Part shown: positions 7,875 to 17,283 of the stretch, piece by piece | Layout: each line of letters opens with the position of its first letter | Position numbering within the stretch: the stretch's first letter is position 1 | Notes under the pieces: model-generated | The model's input: only the letters and a program-made list of their open reading frames with translations | Databases searched by the model: none | What the model was told of the DNA's origin: nothing | Made by a program: the position numbers and the translations under genes | Assembly (NCBI RefSeq): GCF_000518985.1 | Contig: NZ_JAEQ01000006.1 | Location: 1-64,000 of the forward strand | Length of the DNA stretch: 64,000 nt | Origin: Chelativorans sp. J32 | GTDB taxonomy: Bacteria > Pseudomonadota > Alphaproteobacteria > Rhizobiales > Rhizobiaceae | Reading direction: 5' to 3'

Positions 7875-8846
7875 ATGAAAAGGCTTCTTGAACTTGCGAC
7901 CGTGGCGGCTTTTGCGCTCGGTCTGGCTACCTCGGCGGCATCGGCCGACGATTGGCCGAACCGCCCGGTGACGCTGATCGTCGCCGCCGGTGCAGGCGGC
8001 GGCACGGACGCAACGGCGCGCTGGCTCGCGGCCGGGCTGGAACAGAAGTTCGGTCAACCGTTCAACGTCGTCAATCGCGCCGAGGGTGGCGGGATCGCGG
8101 GCATTACCGAGCTCTCCAACGCGAAGCCTGACGGCTATACGCTCGGCATCCTCTTCAACTATGCGCCGTTTCGTCATCTCGGCATGGGAAACCTGACGAG
8201 CGAATCCTATACGCCGATCGCGCAATACAATTTCGACTTTGCCGCCGTTCACGTCAAAGCTGACAGTCAATTCAAGACCCTTGCCAAAGTGGTCGAGAAA
8301 CTGAAGGGTGATCCGCAGTCGATTGCCATCGGTTGTGGCGCGGTATGCCCCAGCAGCTGGAGCAGCGCCTTCTCCAAGGTGCTGATCGACAACGGTATCG
8401 ACATCAAGGTCCTGCGCTGGGTGCCGAGCGCCGGCGCCGCGGCTGGGCTGCAGGAACTCGTGGCAGGCGGCGTCGATATCCTGACCGCCTCGGTTCCGGA
8501 GGCCGCATCCATGCTCGATGCGGGCGAGGTCCGCACGCTTGCCGTGCTGGCTCCCGAGCGCCTGTCGGCCTTTCCGGACGTGCCGACGGCCGGCGAGCAA
8601 ATCCCGGATGCTGCCCCCGGCGGCGTCTTTCGCGCGCTGGTCGGCCCGGCCGGCTTGCCGGACGAAATCGTCGACAAGCTCGAGGTCGCCATGGAGGAGA
8701 TCTATAACAGCGAAACGTTCCAGAAGAACATGAGCGAGCGCGGCTTCGGCCTTCAGTATCGCGGACGCGATGGCCTGCTGGACTGGATGAAGACCCACGA
8801 GCAGGACACGGAGACCGTGCTGCGGGCCGCCGGCGCGATCCAGTAA
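7875..8846 (+). CDS. Tripartite tricarboxylate transporter substrate-binding protein (TctC/Bug family)
   Basis: A 323-residue periplasmic binding protein. It has a signal peptide with cleavage expected after ASA (about residue 24), followed by DWPNRPVTLIVAAGAGGGTD, the typical Bug-family start where the first loop contacts a carboxylate ligand. GGGAGG lies upstream with ATG at 7875; the frame is open much further upstream but that extension overlaps the amidohydrolase gene in another frame and lacks a signal peptide. It should capture an organic or sugar acid for the TctB/TctA membrane pair encoded next. Confidence 0.9.
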   Translation: MKRLLELATVAAFALGLATSAASADDWPNRPVTLIVAAGAGGGTDATARWLAAGLEQKFGQPFNVVNRAEGGGIAGITELSNAKPDGYTLGILFNYAPFRHLGMGNLTSESYTPIAQYNFDFAAVHVKADSQFKTLAKVVEKLKGDPQSIAIGCGAVCPSSWSSAFSKVLIDNGIDIKVLRWVPSAGAAAGLQELVAGGVDILTASVPEAASMLDAGEVRTLAVLAPERLSAFPDVPTAGEQIPDAAPGGVFRALVGPAGLPDEIVDKLEVAMEEIYNSETFQKNMSERGFGLQYRGRDGLLDWMKTHEQDTETVLRAAGAIQ

Positions 8847-8893
8847 AACTGGCCGGGTGGCAAAGGCGCAGTGACGACGAGCAGGGAGGGCTC

Positions 8894-9385
8894 ATGAAGG
8901 TATCCGATATCGTTCTAGGACCCATCATCGTGGCCCTCGGCGTCATTGCCCTCATCGCCTCGTCAATGCAGCCAAGGCCCATCTTCGGCGGCGGTTATGG
9001 AGGAGGTTTCTTCCCCGCCATCGTTGGCATCGGCCTGGTCGGCACCGGCCTCATCCTCAGTTGGAACGGCTGGCGCGAAAGAGCGGCCGTTCCTCTCGTC
9101 GCATTCGAGAGCTGGATCCATTCGCGCCGCCATCTGGCGAATGTCGCAGTCGTGATCGCGGCGCTCCTCTTCTACATCCTCACCTCGAGCTGGCTGGGCT
9201 TCATTATCGCGGGATTCATCTCGCTCTTTGTCACGATGCTCCAATTCACCCGCGCTCCCCTCGCCTCTTTCATCGTCTCGGTCGCCACGATCGCCGTCGT
9301 GAAAGTGACGTTCCAGGACATGATGCTCGTGCCGTTGCCGTGGGGATTGCTCGAGGCCTATGCGGGAGTGCTGACATGGAGGTGA
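8894..9385 (+). CDS. Tripartite tricarboxylate transporter small membrane subunit (TctB)
   Basis: A 163-residue membrane protein with four predicted hydrophobic segments (about 5-25, 36-56, 85-115 and 120-150), the expected size and layout of the TctB subunit. A good ribosome binding site (GGGAGGG) lies before the ATG. The last 10 bases overlap the start of tctA, which suggests translational coupling. It partners TctA in sodium- or proton-driven uptake of a carboxylate. Confidence 0.87.
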   Translation: MKVSDIVLGPIIVALGVIALIASSMQPRPIFGGGYGGGFFPAIVGIGLVGTGLILSWNGWRERAAVPLVAFESWIHSRRHLANVAVVIAALLFYILTSSWLGFIIAGFISLFVTMLQFTRAPLASFIVSVATIAVVKVTFQDMMLVPLPWGLLEAYAGVLTWR

Positions 9386-10875
9386 TCTATCAGGCCTTCC
9401 TTGCGCTGATGGCGCCGAACGTTCTTCTCGTCGTCCTGCTGGCGTCGGTCTTCGGGCTTTTCGTGGGGGCAATTCCCGGCCTGACGGCCACCATGGCCGT
9501 CGCGCTTCTGGTGCCGGTCACTTTTTTCATGGAGCCGCTTCCGGCAATTGCGGCGATCGTGAGTGCGAGCGCGATGGCGATCTTCGCCGGCGACATTCCC
9601 TCCGTCCTTCTGCGCATCCCCGGCACGCCTGCATCGGCCGCCTATACGGATGCGGCATACCGGCTGACATTGCGGGGCAAGGCAGAACTGGTTCTCGGCG
9701 TCTGCGTCGTCACCTCCGCCGTGGGCGGGCTCGTCGGCGCCCTTTTCCTCATGTTCTTTGCCCCGGCAGTCGCCCGTTTCGCGCTTAATATCAGCAGCTA
9801 TGAATATTTCTGGTTCGTCTGCCTCGGCCTGACTTCGGCTGCCTTCATCTCGCCGGGCAGTCCCGTGAAAGGGGCCATATCGCTTCTTCTTGGGCTCCTG
9901 ATTGCGATGATCGGCGTGTTCCCCGTTACCGGCCAACCGCGCTTCACCTTCGGCAGCACGGCGCTTTATGGCGGCGTTGGCCTGGTTGCCACGTTGATCG
10001 GAATGTTCGCCATCGCGGAAATCCTTCGCTATGCGATGTCCCGCGAGCCGCTGCCGAGCATGGCGAAGCTTAAGATCGGCAACATCTTCAAGGGCTTGAT
10101 GCCCGAACTCTGGCGCTATCGCAGCGGCTTTGCGAACGGCATCATCGTCGGAACCGGAACGGGACCGCTCCCAGGGGCCGGCGCAGACATCGCCGCATGG
10201 ATATCCTACGCGCTCGCCAGGCGCTTCAGCCGTAACCGGAAGGAATTTGATGACGGCAGCCTGGAGGGCATCGTGGCGGCGGGCGCGGCGAACAATGCAA
10301 GCGTCTCCTCAAGCTACGTGCCGGCCACAGTTCTCGGCATCCCCGGAGATTCCATGACAGCCATTGTGATCGGCGTGCTGTTCATGAAAGGCCTCACACC
10401 CGGGCCGACCATTTTCCAGACGCAGCCAACGCTGATCTACGGAATTTTCCTATCGTTCATCCTTGCCAATCTGTTGATGATCCCGCTCGGCTATCTCGCG
10501 ATCAAGCTCTCACGCTACATACTCGATGCGCCGCGATCCTATCTGATGCCAATCATCATGATCTTCTGCGTGGTCGGGGCCTTCGCGATGGACAATACGC
10601 TGACGGCAGTGGTCACGATGCTGGTTTTTGGCGTGGTCGGCTGGTTCATGGAGGAGAATGGCTTTCCAATTGCGCCGGCACTTCTCGGCATCGTGCTTGG
10701 GCGGCTTTTGGAGGAAACATTCCTCACCTCGATGATCAAGGCACAGGGAGACTTCCTGCAGTTCTTCGCAAGGCCGATTGCGGGAACGGTGGGCGTCATC
10801 ACCATCTTGATCTGGATCTCGCCGCTTCTTGTGATGCTGTGGAAGCGCATGGCCAGCAAGCGAGCGCTGGCCTAG
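9376..10875 (+). CDS. Tripartite tricarboxylate transporter large permease (TctA)
   Basis: A 499-residue inner-membrane protein with about 12 hydrophobic segments. The N-terminal region carries the family signature around FVGAIPGLTATMAVALLVP, and a second related GTGTGPLPGAGAD block lies in the middle, reflecting the internal duplication of TctA. The start is the ATG at 9376 inside the end of tctB; an upstream in-frame extension would overlap all of tctB and is not membrane-like. It forms the transport channel of the system fed by the 7875-8846 binding protein. Confidence 0.92.
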   Translation: MEVIYQAFLALMAPNVLLVVLLASVFGLFVGAIPGLTATMAVALLVPVTFFMEPLPAIAAIVSASAMAIFAGDIPSVLLRIPGTPASAAYTDAAYRLTLRGKAELVLGVCVVTSAVGGLVGALFLMFFAPAVARFALNISSYEYFWFVCLGLTSAAFISPGSPVKGAISLLLGLLIAMIGVFPVTGQPRFTFGSTALYGGVGLVATLIGMFAIAEILRYAMSREPLPSMAKLKIGNIFKGLMPELWRYRSGFANGIIVGTGTGPLPGAGADIAAWISYALARRFSRNRKEFDDGSLEGIVAAGAANNASVSSSYVPATVLGIPGDSMTAIVIGVLFMKGLTPGPTIFQTQPTLIYGIFLSFILANLLMIPLGYLAIKLSRYILDAPRSYLMPIIMIFCVVGAFAMDNTLTAVVTMLVFGVVGWFMEENGFPIAPALLGIVLGRLLEETFLTSMIKAQGDFLQFFARPIAGTVGVITILIWISPLLVMLWKRMASKRALA

Positions 10876-10934
10876 CCTCCACCCGAAGCAGAAAATGGCA
10901 GCCGGCCACCGACGTGCCGGCGAGGAGCTTGTTT

Positions 10935-12677
10935 ATGAGCAGACCGCAGGACGAGCCGCGTTCCCGAAAGCCGATGCGCAGCGCCGAATGGTTCGCGCGT
11001 GAAGGCAAATATGGCTTCATCCCGAGAAGCTGGATGCGCAGCCAGGGCTTTGGGCCGGAGCTGTTCGATGGGCGCCCGGTGATCGGCATTTGCAACACCT
11101 GGTCTGAGCTGACCCCGTGCAACCAGCATCTGCGCCACCTGGCCGAGTTCGTGAAGCGGGGTGTGCTGCTTGCGGGAGGATACCCGCTGGAGTTTCCGGT
11201 CATGAGCCTGGGCGAGCCCTTGATGCGCCCAACCACGATGATGTTCCGGAATCTCGTCAGCATGGATGTCGAAGAGACGATCCGGGCAAATCCGATCGAC
11301 GGCGTCGTCCTTCTGGCAGGCTGCGACAAGACCACCCCTGCCCTCTTGATGGGCGCAGCCAGCTGCGACATTCCCGCCATTCTGGTCTCCGGCGGACCGA
11401 TGCTCAACGGGCGCTTTCGCGGCCGCGAGCTCGGCTCGGGAACGGATGTGTTCCGCTTCGACGAGGATTACAGGACCGGCCATCTGACCCGCGAGGAATA
11501 TGCCGAGGCCGAGGCGGCCATGAGCCGTTCCGCCGGGTCGTGCATGACGATGGGCACGGCATCGACCATGGCCTCGCTCTCGGAGGCAATGGGCATCGCC
11601 CTGCCAATGAATGGTTCTATACCCGCTGTGGACAGCAGGCGCCAGCATCTCGCAGAGCAGGCGGGCCGTCACATCGTCAGCCTCGTGCACAATGGCACGA
11701 CCATCTCGCGCATCCTGACCCGCGCCGCGTTCGACAACGCCATCGTCGTCAATGGCGCCATAGGCGGCTCGACCAATGCGGTGGTCCACCTCCTCGCCTT
11801 GGCCGGGCGCCTTGGTGTCCCGCTTTCACTGGACGATTGGGACAGGCTCGGTGCAGGCGTTCCCTGTCTCGTCGACTTGAAGCCCTCCGGGCGGTTCCTC
11901 ATGGAGGATTTCTACTATGCTGGCGGGCTGTCCGCGCTGATGAAGCGCATGGAGGACCGGCTCGATCTCACCGCACCGACGGTGGAAGGTGCCGCTCTTG
12001 GCAAGCGTATCGAGCGGGCGGAGTGTTTCGACGATGCAGTCATCCGCCCCCGCGACAATCCTGTTTCGGAGCAGGGCGGAATGGTGGTCCTGCGTGGCAA
12101 TCTCGCGCCGGAGGGCGCAGTGCTCAAACCGTCGGCTGCCTCCCCTGCCCTGATGCGTCATCGCGGCAAGGCTCTCGTCTTCGAGAACGCCGACGATTAT
12201 CGCGCACGCATCGAGGATCCCGAGCTGGACGTGGACGAGACCACCGTCCTGATCCTGAAGAACGCAGGTCCGGTCGGCTATCCCGGCATGCCGGAGGTGG
12301 GCAATCTGGCGCTGCCTTCCAAACTGCTCGCGCGGGGCGTGACGGACATGGTTCGGATCTCTGACGGTCGCATGAGCGGCACTGCCTACGGCACCGTCGT
12401 TCTGCATATCTCACCGGAAGCGGCCGTGGGCGGCCCTCTGGCCCTCGTCCGCACCGGGGATGAGATCGTGCTCGACGTCCCTTCCCGCCGCCTGGAAATG
12501 AATGTGAGCGAGGCCGAACTTAACCGGCGTCGCGCGGAGCTGGTGCTGCCCGAGCCGCATTTCGAGCGCGGCTATGGCCGGATGTTCATCAATTCAGTGC
12601 AACAGGCCCATCAGGGTGCCGACTTCGATTTCCTCGTCGGTGCGACGCGGATCCAGCCCAGCAAGGTTTCCTTTTGA
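10935..12677 (+). CDS. IlvD/Edd family dehydratase (sugar-acid dehydratase type)
   Basis: A 580-residue iron-sulfur dehydratase. The three cluster cysteines expected in this family are C62 (SELTPCN), C130 (GCDKTTPA) and C203 (GSCMTMG). The opening RSWMRSQGFGPELFDGRPVIGICNTW pattern, read in pieces, is that of the L-arabinonate/D-xylonate dehydratase branch more than of biosynthetic dihydroxy-acid dehydratase. It ends the plus-strand operon after tctA. It would convert an aldonic acid to a 2-keto-3-deoxy acid in the cytoplasm. With the enolase-superfamily protein this gives the cluster two unrelated dehydratases, so two substrates or two steps are likely. Confidence 0.87.
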   Translation: MSRPQDEPRSRKPMRSAEWFAREGKYGFIPRSWMRSQGFGPELFDGRPVIGICNTWSELTPCNQHLRHLAEFVKRGVLLAGGYPLEFPVMSLGEPLMRPTTMMFRNLVSMDVEETIRANPIDGVVLLAGCDKTTPALLMGAASCDIPAILVSGGPMLNGRFRGRELGSGTDVFRFDEDYRTGHLTREEYAEAEAAMSRSAGSCMTMGTASTMASLSEAMGIALPMNGSIPAVDSRRQHLAEQAGRHIVSLVHNGTTISRILTRAAFDNAIVVNGAIGGSTNAVVHLLALAGRLGVPLSLDDWDRLGAGVPCLVDLKPSGRFLMEDFYYAGGLSALMKRMEDRLDLTAPTVEGAALGKRIERAECFDDAVIRPRDNPVSEQGGMVVLRGNLAPEGAVLKPSAASPALMRHRGKALVFENADDYRARIEDPELDVDETTVLILKNAGPVGYPGMPEVGNLALPSKLLARGVTDMVRISDGRMSGTAYGTVVLHISPEAAVGGPLALVRTGDEIVLDVPSRRLEMNVSEAELNRRRAELVLPEPHFERGYGRMFINSVQQAHQGADFDFLVGATRIQPSKVSF

Positions 12678-12794
12678 GATGGATCCACTGCGTTGGTGGT
12701 CCTTTCGTGGCGGTCCAGGCAAGTGGCTCCGTTTCGGCCGCCACCCATCCGGCAAGGCGCGTTTAAGGACACCTGCTGAGCGTGGATCAGAGGC

Positions 12795-13931
12795 TTAATA
12801 GGCAGCCTCATAGATGTCCGAAATATCTTCTGGGCTCAGGGGCCGGGGATTGTTGTCCAGGAGGCGGCGGATGGCATGCGCCTCGAGCGCCCAGGCGGGC
12901 AAGTCCGACCGGCTGGCTCCATGTGCCGAAAGGCGCATCTCGACGCCGAGATTTCGGCAAAATTCGTAAGCCGCGGAGAAGATTTCCTGTCTTTCCGATG
13001 CGCCGCCAAGCCCCAGGAGCGAAAGAATTTCCCCAGTCTTCCCCTCGCAGGCCGGCACGTTGAAGGCCAAGACATGCGGGAAGACGATGGCGTTGGCTAG
13101 GCCATGCGGTAGCTTGAGACGCGTGCCGAGCGGATAGGCGAGAGCATGGCCGCCCGCCGTATTGACGGGCCCGAGGCAGAGCCCTCCATAATAGGAGGCG
13201 AGCATCATCCCGCCGCGGGCCTCCGTGTCCTCGCCATCGGCTACAGCCCTCGCCAGATAGCGCCCGACCAGCGCGATGCCCATGCGAGCGTAATCGTCGA
13301 CCAGCGGATGCGCCTTCAGGCTGGTGAAGGCTTCGACGCAATGGGCAAGCGCATCGATGCCGGTGGCGGCGGTTACGGCTGGGGGCACCGAATAGGTGAG
13401 TTCCGGATCGAGGATGGCGATGTCGGCCAGCATGTGAATGCTTTCGGTCGCGTGCTTGGCCAACGTCGCAGGGTCGGTGATCAGCGCCCTTGTGCCTGCC
13501 TCGGAACCGGTACCGGAGGTGGTGGCGACCTGAGCCAGCGCTGTTCTGCGGCCGTCGATCCTGCCGACGCCGACGACGTCCAGCAGCTTCTTTTCCGTGT
13601 CCCACAGCACGGCGACGAGCTTGGCCACGTCCATTACCGAGCCGCCGCCTAATCCCACGACGAGATCGGGCTTGAAGGCGCGGGCCGCGGCAAGGGCAAC
13701 CTCCAGCGCCGCCATGTCGGGCTCGGCCGGGACGTCTTGAAAAATCTCGACTTCGCCTGTGAGACCCAGCCGGCCCGCAAACGGCGCGGTCGCCGGCGCC
13801 GTAAGGACAAATACGCGCTTGTAAGCAGCAGCCCAGGGGCCGAGCCGCGCTGCCGTGCCGGCTCCTACCTCCACGCGGGCGGGCTGCAGCAGGGTGATGG
13901 CCCGCGCCAGATTAATGGTCAGGTCAGTCAT
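12795..13931 (-). CDS. Iron-containing alcohol dehydrogenase family protein
   Basis: A 378-residue group III alcohol dehydrogenase. The nucleotide-binding GGGSVMD lies at 95-101 and the metal ligands are D193, H197, H262 and H276. Family members include maleylacetate reductase, lactaldehyde reductase and 4-hydroxybutyrate dehydrogenase. The ATG at 13931 is chosen because GAGGA is 8 bases upstream; it overlaps the stop of the preceding lyase gene by 8 bases. It is the last gene of the minus arm (sialidase-like, pdxA2, lyase, this). It may reduce the aldehyde released by the DapA-family lyase, which is inference from position. Confidence 0.87.
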   Translation of the reverse strand: MTDLTINLARAITLLQPARVEVGAGTAARLGPWAAAYKRVFVLTAPATAPFAGRLGLTGEVEIFQDVPAEPDMAALEVALAAARAFKPDLVVGLGGGSVMDVAKLVAVLWDTEKKLLDVVGVGRIDGRRTALAQVATTSGTGSEAGTRALITDPATLAKHATESIHMLADIAILDPELTYSVPPAVTAATGIDALAHCVEAFTSLKAHPLVDDYARMGIALVGRYLARAVADGEDTEARGGMMLASYYGGLCLGPVNTAGGHALAYPLGTRLKLPHGLANAIVFPHVLAFNVPACEGKTGEILSLLGLGGASERQEIFSAAYEFCRNLGVEMRLSAHGASRSDLPAWALEAHAIRRLLDNNPRPLSPEDISDIYEAAY

Positions 13932-14853
13932 TGCCTGCTTCCTCAAGTGCGCTCATTCGGGTCCAAACATCGCCCTTCTGCTGCTCATCGAGCTCGACCA
14001 GCGGCGGCCGTACACGCGACCAGCCCGCATGATTGCGGCGACGGGCGAGCATGGCCTTCACCGTCGGTATCTGTACATAAGCATTGGTGAGATTGCGCCA
14101 GGCCTCGATCCGCTTCTGCGCTCCCGCTACTCGCTCGGCCCCTTCCGATTTGCACCAGCCGTCGAAAACGGTGCGGAGGTCGGAGGCGACGAGATTGGAG
14201 CTCGACGTGATGCAGCCCGCCCCGCCCGCTTTGAGCAGCGGCAGCATCAGCGGGTCAGCACCGGAAAGAACGCTGAAGCCCGGAAAGGCTTTGGCGAGGC
14301 TTTCCATATTCTCGAACTGCCCGGAACTGTCCTTGATACCCACCACGATGCCGGGAAAGGCATCGCGCAGGCGCCCGATCAGTTGGGGCGAGATGCTTAT
14401 CTGGGCGATCGGCGGGATATGATAGAGAACGACCCGCAGGGCATCGCTTCCCACGCCCTCGATAACCTCGGCATAGAAGCGGAAGAGGCCTTCATCGCTG
14501 ACGCCCTTGTAGTAGAAGGGCGGGAGCAGAACGACGCCTTTCACCCCCGCCTGCACCGCGTGACGCGTCAATGCCAAGGTATCGGCGACATTGGTCTGCG
14601 ATGTGCCTGGCAAGAGGCGCGACGGCTCTATGCCTGCCTCGATCACCCGCTCCAACATTTCGTGACGCTCAGCCAGGCCCAAAGAGTTCGCCTCGCCGGT
14701 CGTGCCGAGCATGGCGATCCCATGGCAGCCCTCCGCAAGCAGCGCCTTGCAATGGGCAGCGAAGACCGTGTGATCCACGGCGCCCGTTTCTGTCACCGGG
14801 GTGGCAGCCGCGCAGTACACCCCATGAATTTCCGTTGTCAGTGCCGGGTTCAT
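13924..14853 (-). CDS. Dihydrodipicolinate synthase/N-acetylneuraminate lyase family protein
   Basis: A 309-residue class I aldolase-type TIM barrel. The carboxylate-binding GTTGE motif lies at 50-54, the Schiff-base lysine is K174 in VGIKDSSG and the general acid/base tyrosine is Y144. The family joins or splits pyruvate and an aldehyde, or dehydrates keto acids. The gene overlaps the pdxA2 stop by 4 bases (ATGA) and the alcohol dehydrogenase start by 8, so all are translated from one message. The context of acid-sugar kinase, PdxA2 and a sialidase-like protein suggests a keto-deoxy sugar acid aldolase, not lysine biosynthesis. Confidence 0.88.
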   Translation of the reverse strand: MNPALTTEIHGVYCAAATPVTETGAVDHTVFAAHCKALLAEGCHGIAMLGTTGEANSLGLAERHEMLERVIEAGIEPSRLLPGTSQTNVADTLALTRHAVQAGVKGVVLLPPFYYKGVSDEGLFRFYAEVIEGVGSDALRVVLYHIPPIAQISISPQLIGRLRDAFPGIVVGIKDSSGQFENMESLAKAFPGFSVLSGADPLMLPLLKAGGAGCITSSSNLVASDLRTVFDGWCKSEGAERVAGAQKRIEAWRNLTNAYVQIPTVKAMLARRRNHAGWSRVRPPLVELDEQQKGDVWTRMSALEEAGND

Positions 14854-15800
14854 GCCGTTCTCGCTGCCGCAAGGCGCCGCGCATAGGCGATCGCTGCGTT
14901 CATGTTGATGTGTTTGGCCTTGCCCGTCCCGGCAATATCGAATGCCGTGCCATGGTCGACGGAAGTACGGTCGATCGGGAGTCCGACGGAGACATTGACC
15001 GCGGTGTCGAAGGCGACGAGCTTGATCGGAACGTGGCCCTGGTCGTGGTATTGCGCCACGACGAGATCGAAGGCCCCATTGTAGGCCCGGTGGTAGACCG
15101 TATCCGCCGAAATCGGCCCGACGGCATTGATGCCCTCCGCCTGGGCCGCGGCCACTGCGGGTGCGATCTGCCGGTCGTCCTCGTCACCGAAAAGCCCGTT
15201 CTCGCCGCAGTGCGGATTGATGCCGGCAACGGCGATACGCGGTTCGGCAACGCCGATGCGTTGGAAATGCCGGTGGCCGGCGCGGATTGTGGCCAAGACG
15301 CGCTCGGGCGCTGCCCTTTCGATCGCGGTGCGCAGCGATACATGCGTCGAGACGTGAATGACGTTAAGGCGCTCGGAGGCCAGTAGCATGAAGGCCGACC
15401 GGTTCCCCGTCAGCGAAGCCAGCATTCCGGTGTGCCCGTCATAGTGATGGCCGGCCGCGTTCAGGGCTTCCTTGTTGATGGGCGCGGTGACGATGCAGCC
15501 GATCTGACCGGCTTGAGCGTCGCGCACAGCTTTCTCGATGAAACGGAAGGCGGCATCGCCGGCGCGCGGGTCGAGCTTGCCCCAGGCAAGGGCGCCGCCT
15601 TCGACGGGAAGGTCAACGAGAAGCGGGGTCAAATCCAACTCGACGCCCGTGACTTTCTTCGCTTCTTCCAGCGTCGCGCGGTTGCCATAAATCCGCGTTT
15701 GCGCGCGGTCGGCTGCGTTCATTTCGCCGACGGCCCGCACCACGATCTCCGGCCCTACGCCGGCGGGATCCCCCATGGTGATGCCGATGGTTCCACTCAT
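14850..15800 (-). CDS. pdxA2: PdxA family dehydrogenase, probable four-carbon acid-sugar 4-phosphate dehydrogenase (PdxA2)
   Basis: A 316-residue NAD-dependent enzyme of the 4-hydroxythreonine-4-phosphate dehydrogenase family. The N-terminal [13 protein letters not shown] block is intact, and the metal-site region is seen in HVSL (H153), NPHCGE (196-200) and YHDQGH (251-256). The ATG at 15800 is chosen: GAGG is 6 bases upstream and the start overlaps the sialidase-like stop by 4 bases. Because a DUF1537 kinase is encoded in the divergent arm, the catabolic PdxA2 role fits better than vitamin B6 synthesis: oxidation and decarboxylation of D-threonate or D-erythronate 4-phosphate to dihydroxyacetone phosphate. 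The kinase-PdxA2 pairing is established in the literature; the exact substrate here is inferred. Confidence 0.87.
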   Translation of the reverse strand: MSGTIGITMGDPAGVGPEIVVRAVGEMNAADRAQTRIYGNRATLEEAKKVTGVELDLTPLLVDLPVEGGALAWGKLDPRAGDAAFRFIEKAVRDAQAGQIGCIVTAPINKEALNAAGHHYDGHTGMLASLTGNRSAFMLLASERLNVIHVSTHVSLRTAIERAAPERVLATIRAGHRHFQRIGVAEPRIAVAGINPHCGENGLFGDEDDRQIAPAVAAAQAEGINAVGPISADTVYHRAYNGAFDLVVAQYHDQGHVPIKLVAFDTAVNVSVGLPIDRTSVDHGTAFDIAGTGKAKHINMNAAIAYARRLAAARTA

Positions 15801-16969
15801 CGCTCGCCTCCGTCGATCCATCCCTTCGGAAGACGCACATATTTGATGGCGCGCCTATGATAGGTGAACGCAACGTGCAGGTCGCCGTCCGGTCCCTCCA
15901 CGATATAGGGATAGGAAAGCTCCTTGTTCCGCCCATCCACGGAATTGTTGGTCAGGCAGGTGCCCTCCCCGTCCTCGATGATGCGGCGCAAGGGAAAAGT
16001 TCTGCCGCCATCCTCCGAGACGCAGAGCGTCAGCGGAGCCCGTGGCACGCCCCAGACTGGGGAGCAGCCCCCGGTCGCGTCAGGCCGAGCGTCCCCTTCC
16101 TCGATTTCATCATAAAGCGAGGCGCGCCGGTCGGCGGACGTCGCGGCGGAGACCGGGTTGCACACCATCGCCAGCCGGCCATCGGACAGGCGGATCACGT
16201 TTATGGACGAGTTGTTGTTGGGAACATCCGTCGGCATCGGCGCTGACCAGGTGATTCCGCCGTCGCTGCTTTGCGAACGGTGGACGAAATCGGCCTGGCG
16301 GCGCCGGTAGAAGGCGGCCATCTCGTCACCCCCAAGCGGGATGATCGTCATATGCACGGAGCCGATGGAGTTCGGCACCTCATCGAGCCGCCAGGTTGCG
16401 CCCTGGTCGAAGCTCACCGCCACTCCGGCGGTATCGTGACTGCCGTTCCAGCGCTGCCCCAGACGTGGAATGCAGCGGAAGACCGGCATCATCCAGCCGC
16501 CATCCGCGCGCGCAACGAAACGGGCGCGCACAAAAGTGCCCAGCGGGAGATCGATCTGACGCGGCTCGCCACTCCTGAGCTTTCCCTTCTCAAGCCACAC
16601 GTCCCGCGCGCGCAGGATGCACTCATCCTGGTTGCCCGCGGGCTGAGCCGTGTGGAAGAGTTGCCATGCGCCCTTTGGGTTGCGGACCAGAACCGGGTTC
16701 TGCTCGGAGCGGTTCGGATCGTCGCTGAGCTTGGCGACCGGTCCCCACTCTTTCGCGCCCGGTGCGAGAGCGGCGCCATAGATGCAGATATCGGATTTGC
16801 CTTCCAGAGTGCCTCCAAACCAGAGGCAGAACAAAGTGCCGTCCTCAAAAAAGTCCATAAAAGCAGCGTGGTTCTGCACCATGGGAGACGGCAGGAAGGC
16901 CTCCTGCACACCATGCGGCCGCAGGCTTACCCGGCCCGTCATGCGCTGAGCGATTTGTTCAGGTTTCAT
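15797..16969 (-). CDS. Sialidase-like protein with BNR/Asp-box repeats, no signal peptide
   Basis: A 390-residue beta-propeller protein of the BNR_2/sialidase superfamily. Asp boxes are visible at 186-193 (SFDQGATW), 234-241 (SSDGGITW) and 318-325 (SEDGGRTF). The start is the ATG at 16969 with GGAGG just upstream. The N-terminus [10 protein letters not shown] has no signal peptide, so the protein is probably cytoplasmic, unlike secreted sialidases. It is first in a four-gene coupled operon with pdxA2, a lyase and an alcohol dehydrogenase. Many such proteins act on uronic or other acid sugars instead of sialic acid; a hydrolase or lyase acting on an imported acidic glycoside is likely here. 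Confidence 0.75.
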   Translation of the reverse strand: MKPEQIAQRMTGRVSLRPHGVQEAFLPSPMVQNHAAFMDFFEDGTLFCLWFGGTLEGKSDICIYGAALAPGAKEWGPVAKLSDDPNRSEQNPVLVRNPKGAWQLFHTAQPAGNQDECILRARDVWLEKGKLRSGEPRQIDLPLGTFVRARFVARADGGWMMPVFRCIPRLGQRWNGSHDTAGVAVSFDQGATWRLDEVPNSIGSVHMTIIPLGGDEMAAFYRRRQADFVHRSQSSDGGITWSAPMPTDVPNNNSSINVIRLSDGRLAMVCNPVSAATSADRRASLYDEIEEGDARPDATGGCSPVWGVPRAPLTLCVSEDGGRTFPLRRIIEDGEGTCLTNNSVDGRNKELSYPYIVEGPDGDLHVAFTYHRRAIKYVRLPKGWIDGGER

Positions 16970-17015
16970 GCCCCCTCCGCGGAAATTCAGCCGTACATTC
17001 GCCGCAGTATGAAAA

Positions 17016-17024
17016 GTTGTCAAG
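17016..17024. promoter_or_regulatory. Operator-like half of a divergent pair, sialidase-side
   Basis: GTTGTCAAG is the reverse-strand counterpart of GTTGACAAC at 17138-17146: read on the minus strand the surrounding ten bases are TTGACAACTT, identical to those at 17139-17148. It sits about 45 bases upstream of the sialidase-like start and may be both the -35 box of the minus promoter and an operator for the FadR-type regulator. The minus -10 box is weak (AATGTA, 16994-16999). Confidence 0.4.
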
Positions 17025-17137
17025 TTATCCAGATCGCAAAAATGCCGCATAGCGCACGGAAAAAGGTCAAAAGATATAAGAATAACAGGATGTTACCTGC
17101 ATGCCTTCCACCCAAAATTTTCTGTATTCCGCAACAT

Positions 17138-17168
17138 GTTGACAACTTGGCTATGGGCCGTGCATATT
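17138..17168 (+). promoter_or_regulatory. Promoter and operator-like palindrome of the acid-sugar ABC operon
   Basis: A -35 box TTGACA (17139-17144) and -10 box CATATT (17163-17168) are spaced by 18 bases. The -35 box lies in the 4-1-4 palindrome GTTG-A-CAAC (17138-17146), a form compatible with FadR-subfamily operators. The same decamer TTGACAACTT occurs in inverted orientation at 17014-17023, facing the sialidase-like operon. The 314 bases between the two divergent genes hold nothing else I can identify. Confidence 0.5.
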
Positions 17169-17283
17169 GCGCAGGCTATGAAAAACACCGTCGCGTCGCG
17201 TGGGAGCGGCCGGCGGTCAAACCGCAGCGGGGTCAGCAGCGGCGCCGTTGCAATCTCGCAACGCTGCTTCCAGGGAGGATCAT

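Noticed and set aside
9061-9375. 105-residue N-terminal extension of TctA
   Set aside because: It overlaps tctB in another frame, is not hydrophobic, and the family N-terminus starts at the ATG at 9376.
13855-14886. Plus-strand open frame (343 codons) opposite the DapA-family lyase gene
   Set aside because: Shadow of the lyase and the neighbouring overlap regions; no ribosome binding site or recognisable domain.
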